A stretch of 64,000 bases of DNA from Schistocerca nitens (GCF_023898315.1 NC_064617.1:717109202-717173201), one strand, 5' to 3'. Counted from the stretch's first letter, positions 43,460 to 55,739 are shown. Notes: generated from the sequence alone by a model not told the origin. A program made the numbers and translations.

Positions 43460-45824
43460 GATGGTAAAATGCAAATTCCATAGTGAATGGTTAGAAAAGA
43501 TATACAGATTGAAAAGTAAAGTCTCTGCATGGAGGAAAAAAGTTAGTGAAAGTGAACTACTCTGCAGTGTGTGTTCTTGCACTATTAATTTTGAGACAAA
43601 AGTTTTCACACAGTTTTTAACAACTCACTCTCTACAAAACTTAAGTGTAATTTAAAGTTAAATGTGGACCACATCAGTTACTTACAGAACTTGCATATCA
43701 GAAACAACCTTCTATTTTGGTTCATGTGCCAACAATATGGAAGTTAGGGATCAAGGATAGTGTCATCACTGCAGAATTGATTTGGACAATGAAACCAGTG
43801 ATTTCCAATTACTCTGTGGATTTGTCAAATGATATTTGTAACATTTTTAAGACAATGTTCCCTGATAGTGTTTCTGAACCTTTTTCACATTTGTTGAATA
43901 AAATGAGACACCTAATAACTGGTGGACTGACACCATATTTCTGGGAACATATGTTAGAAGAAGTACATTCATCTTATTGAAAATTAAGTTTTAATGAAAC
44001 TACCAGTGTTAAAGATAAAACCATTACATTTTGGTCAGAGAGTAAGTGTTGCAATACAACACATTGTCTAAGAACTTTCTTTATCTTCAAAGCAGGTGGT
44101 GAAACATTACATCAGAAATTATGCAAAGTGCTTTATGAAGCCAACTTGTCCCTAAAATAAGTGCCTGTTGCTGGGATCAGTTGGACCTATCATCAATAAA
44201 CAAGTGTTTATGTTCTCAGCTAGTGATGTCCAGGAGACACTAGGTAGACAACTTTTCAACATCAGAGCTTGGCAACAATCATATGTGTATAATGCATATG
44301 TAAAAGCTTTGGAGCGTATAGGCGAAGAAGCATCCAAATTTTCTGGTCAATATTAAGTGTTGTTTTGGCAGTTGGCCTTTTCACTGGGAAGAATTTGAAG
44401 GAATTCAGTCTAAGTTTAACATTCCACATCACAAGTTTCCAAGGCATGCAACCACAAGGTGGCTTACATTATGACCTTCTAGCCACCAGGATTTTGGAAC
44501 AGTGAGATGGTATACATTATTACTTTTGTAAGCATACACCTCTAATAAAGTTTTCTGCTACTGTTCAGTCCAAAGCCTATAATGTCATTTTGAATGCTTT
44601 AAAAAACTAGCAATGAAAGCAGAATTTCTATTCAAAATTTCATTGGCAGGACTATTCAATAAGTTCATACAATGTTTCTAAAGCCAAACAAGTTTGATTC
44701 ATAAGTTGAATTATAGAAAAGCGTACTCCAAATCTTCTTGGTTCATATTTTGAAGGTTCCGCTTTGAGAAAATTTGAGAGTATTTCTGAAGTTCTTCATA
44801 ATGAACTCTTTACATTGGATAATGTATGTCTTTTGAACAACTAATGTTAATAGGCAAGTAGCTGAAGAGCTTAGTAAACTAGAAGAATGTGATGAATTAT
44901 GGTTTCTAAAGAATGCCCAAAAACATTACATCACAGTTTGTAAACATGTGATGGAAAAGACATGGTTGTCAAGTGCTCCACTGAAAAGATTTCGTCTTTT
45001 AGACCCCAAAGAAAGAATAAAGAGTAGAAGCAGCAGTGACATGTTAAAGGTTGCAAAAATGACACTGTTTGGCATCCAGCAAGACTACTTATTAGACAAG
45101 TGGAAAGTTCTACAGTTTTAAAAATATAGCTCAGCTTCACACATAAAAGACATTGACAATTACTGGCAATAGCACATGTCAAAAAGAGACTTCAAATCCA
45201 TAGAGTTAAAGTACCCAAACTCTTCAAAACATTTTGAGACCTGTCTTACTTTGTCCAACAGAAATGTGGACATAGGGAGAAAATATTCCATTTTGAGCCT
45301 ACATTAGGGGAAGACAAGACAGTGTTGAATGAAAGATTTTCAAAAAGTACTTTGAATGTGTTGCATGCTTTGGAACAACACCCTCATTTTCACTATGTGC
45401 TCATTGACTCATGGCTCATTAGGTATGGACAGCAAGCAAATACCAATTACACTGCTTATCAGGAAGAATGTGAAAGGAAAAAGAAAACTTGAAGTAGAAG
45501 AAAAGCAAAAAGCGGAAAAAAACCAAAGGCATCTTCAATAGGATATTAATATGATGAATAATTTGAAAAAATCAATTGAGTATGAGGCAACTGTGCTGGA
45601 AAAAAATATGCCAGTTGTCTAAGGAGGAACAAGAAGAACATCACTTTGAAGCTTCAGCTAAACTGAGAAAGCATTTGGCCGAAGGTATTCTTGAGGGTGC
45701 ATATATCATGAAAGTAGATGAAAGAGTGAAAGAAAAGGAGGTGGAACTCGTTCAGAGAAATCTTGCAAAAAGAAAATCTAGTATGATAACTTCATTTCTT
45801 GCTAAGATCCCTAAGAATCAGTAA
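43460..45824 (+). pseudogene. hAT-family transposase remnant (BED-like finger, RNase H-like core, C-terminal dimerisation part)
   Basis: In broken plus-strand frames: KCKFHSEWLEKIYRLKSKVS then LCSVCSCTINFETK, the first half of a BED-like finger. Next are AELIWTMKPVISNYSVDLSN and MFPDSVSEPFSHLLNKMRH at 43770-43920. LGSVGPIINKQVFM at 44165 is the DGPNVN catalytic block with Asp changed to Val. NIRAWQQSYVYNAYVKALER precedes GEEASKF at 44260. Near 45320 LNERFSKSTLNVLHALEQHP is followed by a basic coiled-coil tail. This matches a widespread animal hAT subfamily. The Asp loss and many stops make it inactive. Confidence 0.7.
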
Positions 45825-45947
45825 TCCAAAACCATTTCATTGATCATTTTCCAGTACTGAAGGGAGAATGTCATTAGTTGTAAAAATGTGATGTAGATTT
45901 TCCTTGTGAATTATGATTACCGGTATCAAATTACTGATACTGAATTA

Positions 45948-47347
45948 CACTACTGGCCATTAAAATTGCTACACCATGAAGATGATGTGCTACAGACACG
46001 AAATTTAACCGACAGGAAGAAGATGCTGTGATATGCAAATGATTAGCTTCTCAGAGCATTCGCACAAGGTTGGCGCCAGTGCCGACACCTACAATGTGCT
46101 GACATGAGGAAAGTTTCCATCCGATTTCTCATACACAAACAGCAGTTGCTGGCATTGCCTGGTGAAATGTCATTGTGATGCCTCGTGTAAGGAGGAGAAA
46201 TGCGTACCATCACATTTCCGACTTTCATAAAGGTCAGATTGTAGCCTATGATTTCGGTTTATTGTATTACAACATTGCTGCTCGCGTTGGTCGAGATCCA
46301 ATGACTGTTAGCAGAATATGGAATTGGTGGGTTCAGGAGGGTAATACGGAACATCGTGCTGGATCCCAACAGCCTCATATCACTAGCAGTTGAGATGACA
46401 GGCATCTTATTCGCATAGCTGTAACGGAAAGTGCAGCCACATCTTGATCCCTGAGTCAACAGATGGGGACGTTTGCAAGACAACAACCATCTGCACGAAC
46501 AGTTTGATGATGTTTGCAGCAGCATGGACTATCAACTCAGAGACCATGGCTGCGGTTACCCTTGACGCTGCATCGCAGAGAGGAGCGCCTGTGATGGTGT
46601 ACTCAGTGACGAACCTGGATGCACAAATGGTGAAACATCATTTTTTCGGATGAATCCAGGTTCTGTTTACAGCATCATGATGGTCACATCCGTGTTTGGC
46701 AACATCACGGTGAACGCACATTGGAAGCATGTATTCGTCATCGTCATACTGGCATATCACCCGGCGTGATGGTATGGGGTGCTATTGGTTAGACGTCTCG
46801 GTCACCTCTTGTTCACATTGACGGCACTTTGAACAGTGGACGTTACATTTCAGATGTGTTACAACCCGTGGCTCTACCCTTCATTCAATCCCTGCAAAAC
46901 CCTCCATTTCAGCAGGATAATGCACGACCGCATGTTGCAGGTCCTGTACGGGCCTTTCTGGATACAGAAAATGTTCGACTGCTGCCCTGACGAGCACATT
47001 CTCCAGATCTCTCACCAACTGAAAATGTCTGGTCGATGGTCGCCAAGCAACTGGTTTGTCACAATATGCTAGTCACTACTCTTGACGAACTGTGGTATCG
47101 TGTTGAAGCTGCATGGGCAGCTGTACCTGTACACGCCATCCAAACTCTGTCTGACTCAATGCCCAGGCGTATCAAGGCCGTTATTACGGCCAGAGGTGGT
47201 TGTTCTGGGTACTGATTTCTCAGGATCTATGCACCATTGCATGAAAATGTAATCACATGTCAATTCTAGTATAATATATTTGTCCAATGAATACGTGCAT
47301 ATAATCTGCATTTCTTCTTGGTGTAGCAATTTTAATGGCCAGCAGTG
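45948..47347 (+). mobile_element. Tc1-like transposon, full length but frameshifted
   Basis: Near-perfect inverted ends, cact(a/g)ctggccattaaaat followed by tgctacacca, lie at 45948 and the complement of 47347, with TA duplications at 45946-45947 and 47348-47349. The 1400-bp body encodes on the plus strand an N-terminal HTH (46175-46393: GRDPMTVSRIWNWWVQEGNT), FSDESRFCL at 46650 (first Asp), FQQDNARPHVAG at 46910 (second Asp) and DLSPTENVW at 47012 (Glu). All three DD34E residues survive but stops and frameshifts interrupt the frame at least four times. It is the best preserved DNA transposon here. Confidence 0.95.
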
Positions 47348-47349
47348 TA

Positions 47350-48425
47350 CCAATTTACCTTGTGACTGTTTGCTTGTGATAACTGTCCCAGTTTAATTAC
47401 ACCATCTAACCACATGAGATAGTTCAGTGACAATGCTGAAAAGAAGAAAGATTGCTGAGAAGACAACTAGCATCCTGTCTGGGGATATTTTTAATGTATT
47501 AATGGGTTTGAAAAATGTTACAGAATTAGTAGTCTACCTAACTTGTTGATGCTGTCAATGAAATGAACTGTGTATTCAGTTCTTGCTTATGTCATATAGA
47601 GGCAGGATCATGGCACCACAATTAGACTTCTGTAAAACTGAATGACATTGAATCTAATTCAACTTCACATAGACAGGGAATATAATAGTGCAACCACTGC
47701 TTATAATGATTCAGAATATATGAAGATTTGTGACATATTTATGTGTTTCTGACTTGTAGCTAGAACCATTGAGGTGTTTGTTCCATTAATTGGGAATGAC
47801 TGAAGAAGCTTAGGTCAGACTGATTATTTAAGCTGAGTGTACAAAATATTTACATGAAAGTAGAGCTTCTTCTTTCTTGGATTTTATATAACTTCTGAGA
47901 CTGGTGATTTTAAGCAATTGTGGTGGTTACAATTACCCTAGGCTTTCTTTTGATTAGTCCAAGTCTGATAATTGTTTCAGAGCTTAACAGCTACTTAAAG
48001 GTAGTTAATTTTTGGTGGATTATGTGAATGCCTCTAAAGTGTGGCATCTTCCTGAGTTGATAATGTGATCTCAGTGGTCTCAGGTTCAGGTGGGTTGTTC
48101 GGCGACAGTAATAGCTGATACCAAGGATGGTGAGAGCCCCTAGCTAGGAGGTGTGCCACAACCTGCATGTATTAATAAATTTGTATGAAGGAAAAAAATG
48201 GCCACACTCTATCCACAATCATAATAGAGAAATTTATCATCATCTTAACTGTATCTTTTGGCAGGGAACAAATTAAGACAATTTGTTTGCACCATATTTG
48301 ATTACTGAAATAATTTGTCACCTTCTAGCCACATTTTTAAAATATTATATCACCATTTCATCACCTTTTTCAAATTTTTGTCACCATTCTCACCTTTTTC
48401 AAGTGCCATCATGGCTTCTCACCCT
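47350..48425. other. Non-coding 3' part of the hAT element (tentative)
   Basis: No frame or tRNA-like head. The only structure is the right terminal region at 48350-48426 with repeated tcacctttttca-type strings. Confidence 0.35.
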
Positions 48426-48439
48426 GCAAGCTAAGTAAA

Positions 48440-49250
48440 ACCCCAAGTGCAAAATTTCTAGGCATCAAGATGGATAACAAATAGAGGTAGCTCCAGCATG
48501 TGGATATGTTAATCAAAAAGATGAGTTCTGCCTTCTTGCACTTATAAATCTCTTTTACTGTGTTTACCTGTGGATGAAATTGTTAACACATTTTGCGTAC
48601 TTTCACTCAATGCTGTCCCCTGGTATAGCTTTTAGGAGAAATCCAGCTAAAGGCAGAAAAGCAGGTATTTTAGAGAATCTTTCATTGAGAATATCGTGTG
48701 AAGTTGATAATCGAATATCTTGCAGAATCCTTTTCTGTAATCTTGTAATTCTTAAGCTTGTGTGTCAATACATTTACTACCCGACGGTATTCTGGTTAAT
48801 GTAAGACTGAATATAAGATGAACTGTGAAATTTACAACCATAATACTAGAAATAAAAATAATTTCCAAGTAGACTATGTCTAGGATTCAGAATGGAGGTT
48901 AATATTTTGGTGTACAAGTCTATAATAGATTTCTGGTAGACATCAGACAGTAGAAATCCCCAGATGTCCAAAAACATAGCAAAAGAGCGCCTTAATAGGC
49001 ACTTCTTCTATAATTAATCAGAATATTTGGACTCAGAGATGTAAATTCCATTTATATATATTTTTTTAACTTTTATGTTACAAAGACAGCTATAGCTGTC
49101 TCTGAAATAAGTAAAGTTACTTAAATTCTTAGTATGAAGTAACAGAGGAAAGCAGTGTCTGAGTAGCGTAAGAGAATGAGGAGTGGCTGCTTTTCTGCTT
49201 ATAAAAAGTAATCTAGAAATAATTTCCAGAATTATGAACATGAGTAAACT
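48440..49250 (+). pseudogene. LINE C-terminal fragment
   Basis: The plus strand reads KFLGIKMDNKQR then VDMLIKKMSSAFLHL at 48450-48545, AYFHSMLSPGIAFRRNPAKG at 48590-48650 and CQYIYYPTVFW at 48765. CEIYNHNTRNKNNFQVDY follows at 48820. These match the region after RT in Jockey-superfamily LINEs (FLGI..D..L.W, LSYGI.FWG, HNTR). An N-terminal part is not present here. Several stops. A possible second scrap of the same region is at 49990-50110. Confidence 0.75.
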
Positions 49251-50580
49251 AAAATTAGTCTTAAATGGTTGTTAAAATACTTTACAGAAGTATCGTATAG
49301 TGGTTGCTTCTGCTAATTTATGTACAGTATGACTCACTTCACATCCTTGAATGATCTGCTCCATGATTGGTTAATGAGAGATGATGTGTGAATAAATGAA
49401 TGAATAAATCCAAAAAAGAAGCAATTATAGTTGGAGTCACGAACAATGGCTGTTGAGTTAGACTTGTTCTTTGCATCTGCGTCATGCATTCTTCAACAGC
49501 CAATGAACATTCAGAAGCGTTTTGAGCACTCTGATGTAAATACCATAGCTAATGCGAGTGTTAAACATGATTGTAGCAAATTGTTTAGTGAATTTCTATT
49601 CCATTTGTTGCGAGCTGTCATCGCTGACAGTGATAAATTCTGCATAAGAGACATAATTTGCAGGACATATGCTCTCTTCAAGTAGAAATCACACCCATGT
49701 GCGTACCACAACTGTCACTTGGAATCACCAACAACTTAGTCCCCGTCCATGCCTCAACATGCGTGAATTGCCATCGTTCGTGGATCGCACTGTAGTAAGA
49801 ATTTTGTGTAAAATGATAAAATACACACCTTGCAGTGGCCTCATTAACAATTCTTACATTAATTTCACTTAAAATTTAAGCCTTAATGATTTTTGTTCGA
49901 CATGATAAAAATTAGTATCAGTTCTACTGCAACAACCATAAAAGAAATAAAAATAATTTTATGTAGGCATTGCATCCTTGTCTAGGGGTTATGGAGTCTG
50001 CTGAAAAGGTATTCAAAAAGCTCTCATTTGACATAAACTAAGATGTTGGAAATTTCCTACCAATTCAAAAGAAAATTAAAAACATATCTCATTAGCCACT
50101 GCTACTACAAATAATCTGATTATCCAGATTCAAAGATTTAAAATTCCTGTTACCTACATGACAAGTAGGAGTATCCATTGTAATTATTCATGACAGATAT
50201 AATTAGTTTAAAATTACTTGTTATTTGTCACTTCACACCTTGGAACTTGGTTCTTCCAGTCGGAGCTAGCAGTCACTTCATTAATTGTCTGTTCAGTTGC
50301 ATTTTTCAAGTAATGTGAACTACACTTGTAATCTCTCATCAGGCACTACTGGGGCAGTCCATTTCACTGTCACTGGTGCAGCAAGCATTGATGCATACTA
50401 CCCATGTTGGCAGGCTACTCCCTGCTGAACAACCACTGTGGTATTGCTGTAATGCCACATGACAAATGTGAAATAACAGTTCTAATCAGAGAGTATTACT
50501 GTTTTGTAAAAAAATTTGTTTTGTTACTGATGTAGGTAATTATTGTCTTTGATAAATGGATATGCAAAAAAAAACTAAAT
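49250..50580. other. Mostly unassigned DNA
   Basis: An 84-codon plus-strand frame at 49431-49685 is open but matches no family I know. 49990-50110 has a short LINE-like C-terminal string (LPIQKKIKNISH). Nothing else was recognised. Confidence 0.35.
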
Positions 50581-50581
50581 A

Positions 50582-51939
50582 AACTGCCTGATCAAAAAAA
50601 CAGAGGCATCCAGAAGACATGGTCAGATGTCAACATGTACACACAAGCACTGCATATGTAAATGATTAGAGTTGCTATTCTCTGTAACAGGTAGAATGAC
50701 CATCAGAGCACAGTGCTGTTGTTCATGTTTCGTATTGTTACTAGGTCTGGTAGTGAATATATGAGGCACGAACAGCATCAAATGTTGAGTTATGACTGTG
50801 GAGGAGAGATAGACTATGCATATTCATGTGAGACAGTGTAGATAGCAGCTGACTGAGTTTGAAAGGTTTATTGTTGTGGGTCTCCATTTGACAGGCTGCT
50901 CAAGTCATTCAAATTCATGGGGCATTTGGATGTGACAGTGGCCCAACGTAGGACAGCATGGGAACGTGAGGGCAGACATATTTGTCATCAAGGTTCCAGT
51001 CAACTGCATCTGACCATCACTAGGGAGGAGCACCACATTGCACACCAAACATATCATAAAACTTCACATATGTGCCTTCCATCTGAGAGCAAGTCATGGA
51101 CTCCCTGCAGTATTCTGTCATCCTGCTCCATTGGTTAGAAATTAGCTAGTAACAGTTTGACTAGGGAATTAGCATCACATGTGTAGGCTGCTATTAATAT
51201 CACAAGGCAAAAGGCTGCATTTGGAGTGGCTCTGTGAGCCGAAAGTGTGGACTCCTGATGAATGCCATTGGATTGTGTTCAGTGAGGAATCAAATTTCTG
51301 CACTACCCCGCATGACCATCGGTGATTACAATGGTGACATGAGGGGAGGTCTCATTCCTCTGATTTTTGGAGAAGCACACCAGTGTTACTGTTGGCTTCA
51401 TGGTGAGGTGAGCCATTGGATAAGAGTTCAGGTACAATGGTACATCACAGACATCCAGTGTCCTCATACGATACCTCTCATGTGACGTTTTTCATGGTGT
51501 CATTTTTCAACAGGACAATGCTTATCCATGTATGGCACATATGTCTGTGATCTCTTTGCATGTTGTTGAACTATGCCTGTCATCAGCAAGATCCCCATAT
51601 CTCTCCCCTGTAGAATATGTGTGGGACCAGGTGGGGCAACAAGTCCATCCAAGTGCCAGTAACTAGTATATCAAGAACCAGTTACAACAGTTGTAGGCCA
51701 GCTTGCATCAGCAGTGGATACAATAGCTTTATGATGTCCTTCCCACATAAATTAATTCATGGCTCTAGGCTAGAGGGGGTGCAGCATCATACTGATAAGT
51801 GCTGATACTGCCAAGTTCTTTGCAGATTTAACTCAATAATTCAATCATTGAAATAACATCACATATCTTCTCAAACTGCCAAGTTTCATTTCATTTTCTA
51901 CTCCCCTTCTGATTGATTCACTTCTTTTGTCTGGCAGTG
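50582..51939 (+). mobile_element. Tc1-like transposon, second family, decayed
   Basis: Ends resemble each other as inverted repeats: aactgcctgatcaaaaaaac at 50583 and, inward from the right, cactgccagacaaaagaagt. TA pairs flank them at 50580-50581 and 51940-51941. Plus-strand frames give LTEFERFIVVGLHLTGCS (HTH region, 50850), WIVFSEESNFCTTP near 51270 (first catalytic position reading E), VIFQQDNAYPCMAH at 51500 (second Asp) and SPYLSPVEYVWDQVG at 51590 (Glu). The frame is broken many times. It differs in sequence from the Tc1 at 45948. Confidence 0.85.
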
Positions 51940-52029
51940 TATTACATTAACCAGTAGACAATATGCTGCAGCTGTTGAATATAACTAAGGAAGTAGCAGA
52001 AATCAAATAATGGTAAATACAGGATGAAA

Positions 52030-52230
52030 TGTAACAATATTGTGAAAAGGAAAGTTGCTACTTGCCATATAGCCGATATGCTGAGTCACAGATAGACACA
52101 ACAAAAAAAGACTGTCACAAATATAGCTTTCGACCAGTAAGGCCTTCGTCAAAATTAGACCACACACACACACACACACACACACAGGAACACAACTCAC
52201 ACACCCGACTGCAGTCTCAGGCAACTGAGG
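52030..52230 (+). mobile_element. Single end of the palindromic element family with (CA)n
   Basis: The sequence acaatattgtgaaaaggaaa, gagtcacagatagacacaac, gctttcgaccagtaaggcct and a CA run (52162-52186) match the left terminal sequence at 11905 and 61490. No opposite end is present. Confidence 0.75.
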
Positions 52231-52259
52231 CCACACTGCCAAGGAAGTAGCAGCTTCTT

Positions 52260-52500
52260 TGAAATACATTCTGTCTTTCTAATTTACTAGGCTAAATTTA
52301 CCTTACATAAGTGTTAAGTGATAAGCCATAAAGTGGTCTTTTGTTGTTAACACCAAACACAGATTAATATTTTAAGAGTTGTTTCCCTTTTGTTAATTAT
52401 ACCATAGCGCATTCCATATTCCTGAAAGTTCTTTTTGTTGATGGGATCTGAAAAACTCAATAAGTGAAATAGGGGATGTTAATGTATAAGAAAAAGTTAT
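52260..52500. other. AT-rich, no feature
   Basis: Short unassigned stretch immediately upstream of the candidate splice acceptor at 52520-52525. Confidence 0.4.
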
Positions 52501-52525
52501 ATTAATTATGTACTTAATTTACAGG

Positions 52526-53068
52526 GCAACTGCTGCTCCAGGCTATTGGCAAAATACAGTAGGTGACCTTGCCAGTGAGGTGCAAGTGAAACTTGGTACA
52601 ACACTGCGCCAGAAGCTCTGGACAGCTCTACCATGCAGTTGTCATGGGACTCTCGATACTCATTGGAGTGGTCATCTCTCAGCTCATGACATGCTGCTTC
52701 GTTCCTGTTCAAAGAAGTTGGTTGCATTACAAAGAACTGGTGGAATATCATTTGATACATCTAGGAATGTCACTTCTGCTTCCCATCAACAACATAATGT
52801 GCAGTCAACAGATGCAGACAGCAGGGGTCACACAAGTCTCAAGTGGAAAAGATACCGTAAACTTACAGAAATTCCAACTTCAGATATCACTATACAGCTC
52901 ACACAACAAGCTTTGCAATCTGGCTCTGATACAGAACCTGGACCTTCACACCAAGCTGATACTGCCAAAAAGAAAAAAAAGAAACGTAAAACTACACATT
53001 CCAGGAAAGGGAGACGTCTACAGTCAGCCAGTGGTCATTGCTCACCAAAGAAAATCACAAAATCTTGA
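52526..53068 (+). CDS. Candidate exon of an unknown gene (unrecognised protein, 180 codons)
   Basis: A plus-strand frame is open from about 52508 to a stop at 53066-53068. It is preceded by taatttacag, a plausible splice acceptor ending at 52525, so the coding part may start there in phase 1. The protein starts ATAAPGYWQNTVGDLASEVQ, has no clear signal peptide or membrane segment in this frame, and turns very basic near the end (AKKKKKKRKTTHSRKGRR), which looks like a nuclear-localisation stretch. A second frame, 52593-53105, is also open for 170 codons and carries a hydrophobic run (MGLSILIGVVISQL). I recognise neither protein and saw no transposon motif. It could be a terminal exon, a retrogene, or chance. 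Confidence 0.35.
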   Translation, partial: ATAAPGYWQNTVGDLASEVQVKLGTTLRQKLWTALPCSCHGTLDTHWSGHLSAHDMLLRSCSKKLVALQRTGGISFDTSRNVTSASHQQHNVQSTDADSRGHTSLKWKRYRKLTEIPTSDITIQLTQQALQSGSDTEPGPSHQADTAKKKKKKRKTTHSRKGRRLQSASGHCSPKKITKS

Positions 53069-53104
53069 TAAAAAACTGAACATCTTGAAGCATTTATCAG
53101 CATA

Positions 53105-53600
53105 AATTACTTGAATGTAATAGTGCCAAACTGACTGAACTGCTATGCACATATCATATATTTATGTTTCTAAGTATATCATACTTTGGTATTCCCTACC
53201 TCCAAGTGTGGAAATAGAAGAACAGTAACTGATTTATTTACTTAGCATATGAAGAGTCCAGGGGAAAATCCTGATAAGTTACAATTCTTATTTATTTCAG
53301 GAGACGAAATTTAATGTTTCAAGACTCATAAAATTTTACTTTCTCAAGTTATATTCTTCATTTTTGTTTTAGACCTCAATATATCTTTCAGAGAAAGAGC
53401 AGTTCTGAAATTATACACATCTGAATAGGGTTTACAATAATATGATGCATTTTTATTATGAAGGCAGGTCATACAGAGGAAAATTATGACAAGTTCATAA
53501 CATATTACAGGAACTACAAGATTTCAAATTCATGTTACAACAAATTATCTCATATAATGATTTAATAATCTTCTATAAAAGGTCCTGTGCTTTTTCGATG
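53105..53600. other. No recognised feature
   Basis: AT-rich DNA between the candidate exon and the 3' end of the DUF7869-type gene. It could hold 3' untranslated sequence of either. Confidence 0.4.
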
Positions 53601-53605
53601 GTGGG

Positions 53606-55730
53606 TTAATGCCAAAAATGATCGAAATACACTTGCACTTCACTATGGCAAAATCTTTTCAAGTCTTGTAAATCTCTGTATTTCTCAGCAGATATTTTAA
53701 GATCACCTGCAAAAAAATCAGAATCTCTTAATTTAAACAGCTGTATTCCTAATACTAAAAAAATACTTATTTCAATAAATAAATAAAACTTTCAAATCAT
53801 ACTTCTGTAAAAGAATTACTATACCTTCATATTTAGCAGAGGGTAGGCTGAACTCGCCATCTTTCAGGCTGGAATCTTGCCCTGTCTTTCCACGAAGAAG
53901 TAATGAAGCTTGCTCATATGCTCCATTGTAGCTTCCTCTATACCGAACCAGTGCTGCATGGTGTCATGTGACTTTCAATTCTCTTATTGGCCTGGACTGG
54001 AAAGGGAGTTTCTTCTTGTATATTGTATTATCCAGATGCTCTGTCCAGCATTTGATTATCTCTGGTTGCTCCTCAACATCAATGATGACAAAAGGCAAAG
54101 CACGTGTGCGTGAATTCTGAAAAACCTGACACCAGTCCTTTGGAATTTGACATTCCTGAGTTTGGTCTATCATATCAATATTTTTATCACATTCTAGGTA
54201 CAAATGACCTCTTATGAGGAATGTCATCTTTACATAGTCCAATCGTTTTTCTGTATGGACCACATGGTGAAGGAATCTGAACACAGTGGCATTCTTGTTT
54301 TGCCCTCCGCAGGAGTCACAGAAGATATCCATATATCTGACTTCTGGAGTTAGAAAATTGTGCACAAAATGATGAAGGAACACTGAAACTTCGTCTGCTC
54401 CTTTTCAGCCTGTGCTCTCTGGATACATGTAAAAATAGCTGTCCCCTGTTGCCAAAACATGAACATTGAATATAAATACAGAAAGCTGTCATTTATAATA
54501 AACTTCATTTGTCTTTATATTTGGACAGGGAAAGTTTTTGCTATAGTCCATCGTAATAGCAACCTTTGATGGATTTTTTTGACATTCCATCTTTGCCCTT
54601 TTTTCCTGTCTTAGAACACTTTTTGTTTTCTGGTATGCAATTCATGGGCTATTTCATTGGATCAAAGTTTGGAATGGAGCCTTACTTTATTTTCAACAGA
54701 TGATAAAGTCAGTTCCTTCTCCAAATTTTTCTTCTTTGCTAGATACTCATCGCAGGAGCCACAAGTATCAGATTGTGAATATCCAAAACTTATATAGAAA
54801 TCTGAGTTGAATATAGTGTGGTATGTTTCATACGACATGTACTGATCCTGAAACTTCTCCTTGAACATATGGAACATTTTTTTAATATTCAAAGACTCTG
54901 GTAGATAAATTTTTTCTGACTTTGTCAAACTGTAGTGGCTGTTATGACCTTTAAATGGTTTAATGTGCCCTCTTATTATTGCATGTGTTTCATCTTTCAA
55001 AGCCTGTGGGCGGGATCTGTGTTTCCCTCGGCTGTCTCAGAGAGGTTGATCTCCACATTTAAGTTTCTTCAGTAAACGATCTACCTTGCCCTTCTTTATT
55101 CCATGTAACGACATAAATGCTTGCTTGCACACATGTACTTCTTGGACACTTCCATTAATGGTAATACAACACTGAATTTATATGATACATCACGAAACTT
55201 TGCTTCCTCCACTTCTCTTCTAGGATTCCTGCACTGTATAGGCAGCACTGTGATTAAACCACTTAAATAGAGGTTTATTTCATCATAATTTTCCAAGTGG
55301 TTCATGTTATTAATAATATTCCTTTTATTTTCATCACTGTCAATATCAAAACAATTGTATTTGCACTTACATGGTACTCCTGTTTCATGTGACTGCAATC
55401 TTAAACATTTGGAGGCATCTCTAATGCAACCATACTTCTTCCTTTTCTTTGTCAGCTTCTTTGATGACATTCTATAATTTTCTTCGCAAGTAGATGAATC
55501 ACTGTCTTCTTTATTCATTTTACACTGACAGAATACAATGCTAGATCTAACTTCCTCCACAAATTCCACAAAGCTAACAACAATGGTCAACTTATACACA
55601 ACAATGCCTGTGGAAACAATGATCAGTGCATTCTCTGGACTTGTCAGGATATCCCTGTTTTGCGTGGACTTACAATGTTTTTTGCCTGCACATGCTTACA
55701 AGATATCAGAATATCTCTCTTGACTCATCA
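53606..55730 (-). pseudogene. DUF7869-type gene (probable transposon-derived), degraded
   Basis: The minus strand encodes a protein of a family common in insect genomes and of unproven function. N-terminal part (55599-55096): HETGVPCKCKYNCFDID, then a shifted frame with EVHVCKQAFMSLHGIKKGKV. Middle part (55000-54662): KPFKGHNSHYSLTKSEKIYL and FNSDFYISF, then CGSCDEYLAKKK, a Cys-pair motif. C-terminal part (54383-53825): IFCDSCGGQNKNATVF and LRHVVHT-like sequence. A predicted intron (53707-53824, GT...AG) joins to a last exon with AEKYRDLQDLKRFCHSEVQV and a stop at 53606-53608. In-frame stops at 54405-54407 and 55037-55039, others near 54490-54660, and frameshifts near 55110-55175 make it a pseudogene. 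Upstream frames to 55730 may be a first exon. Confidence 0.7.
53707..53824 (-). other. Predicted intron of the DUF7869-type gene
   Basis: In element sense the donor is gaag|gtatag and the acceptor ttttttgcag|gtgatc, 118 bp apart. Splicing joins the codon GAA G to GT GAT and keeps the frame open to the stop. Intron DNA is AT-rich with stops in all frames. Confidence 0.65.
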
Positions 55731-55739
55731 GGTTTTTGA

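Larger units (their letters stand above)
43072..48426 (+). mobile_element. hAT-type DNA transposon, interrupted by a Tc1
   Basis: Possible terminal inverted repeats are caaggtgaggagtcat at 43072 and, read inward from 48426, cagggtgagaagccat. hAT ends commonly start CAGGG. Next to both lies the subterminal string aaatttttgtcacc. Inside is a degraded hAT transposase at 43460-45824, and the Tc1 at 45948-47347 sits within the 3' non-coding part. No 8-bp target duplication was seen, so the boundaries are tentative even though the transposase call is firmer. Confidence 0.45.
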
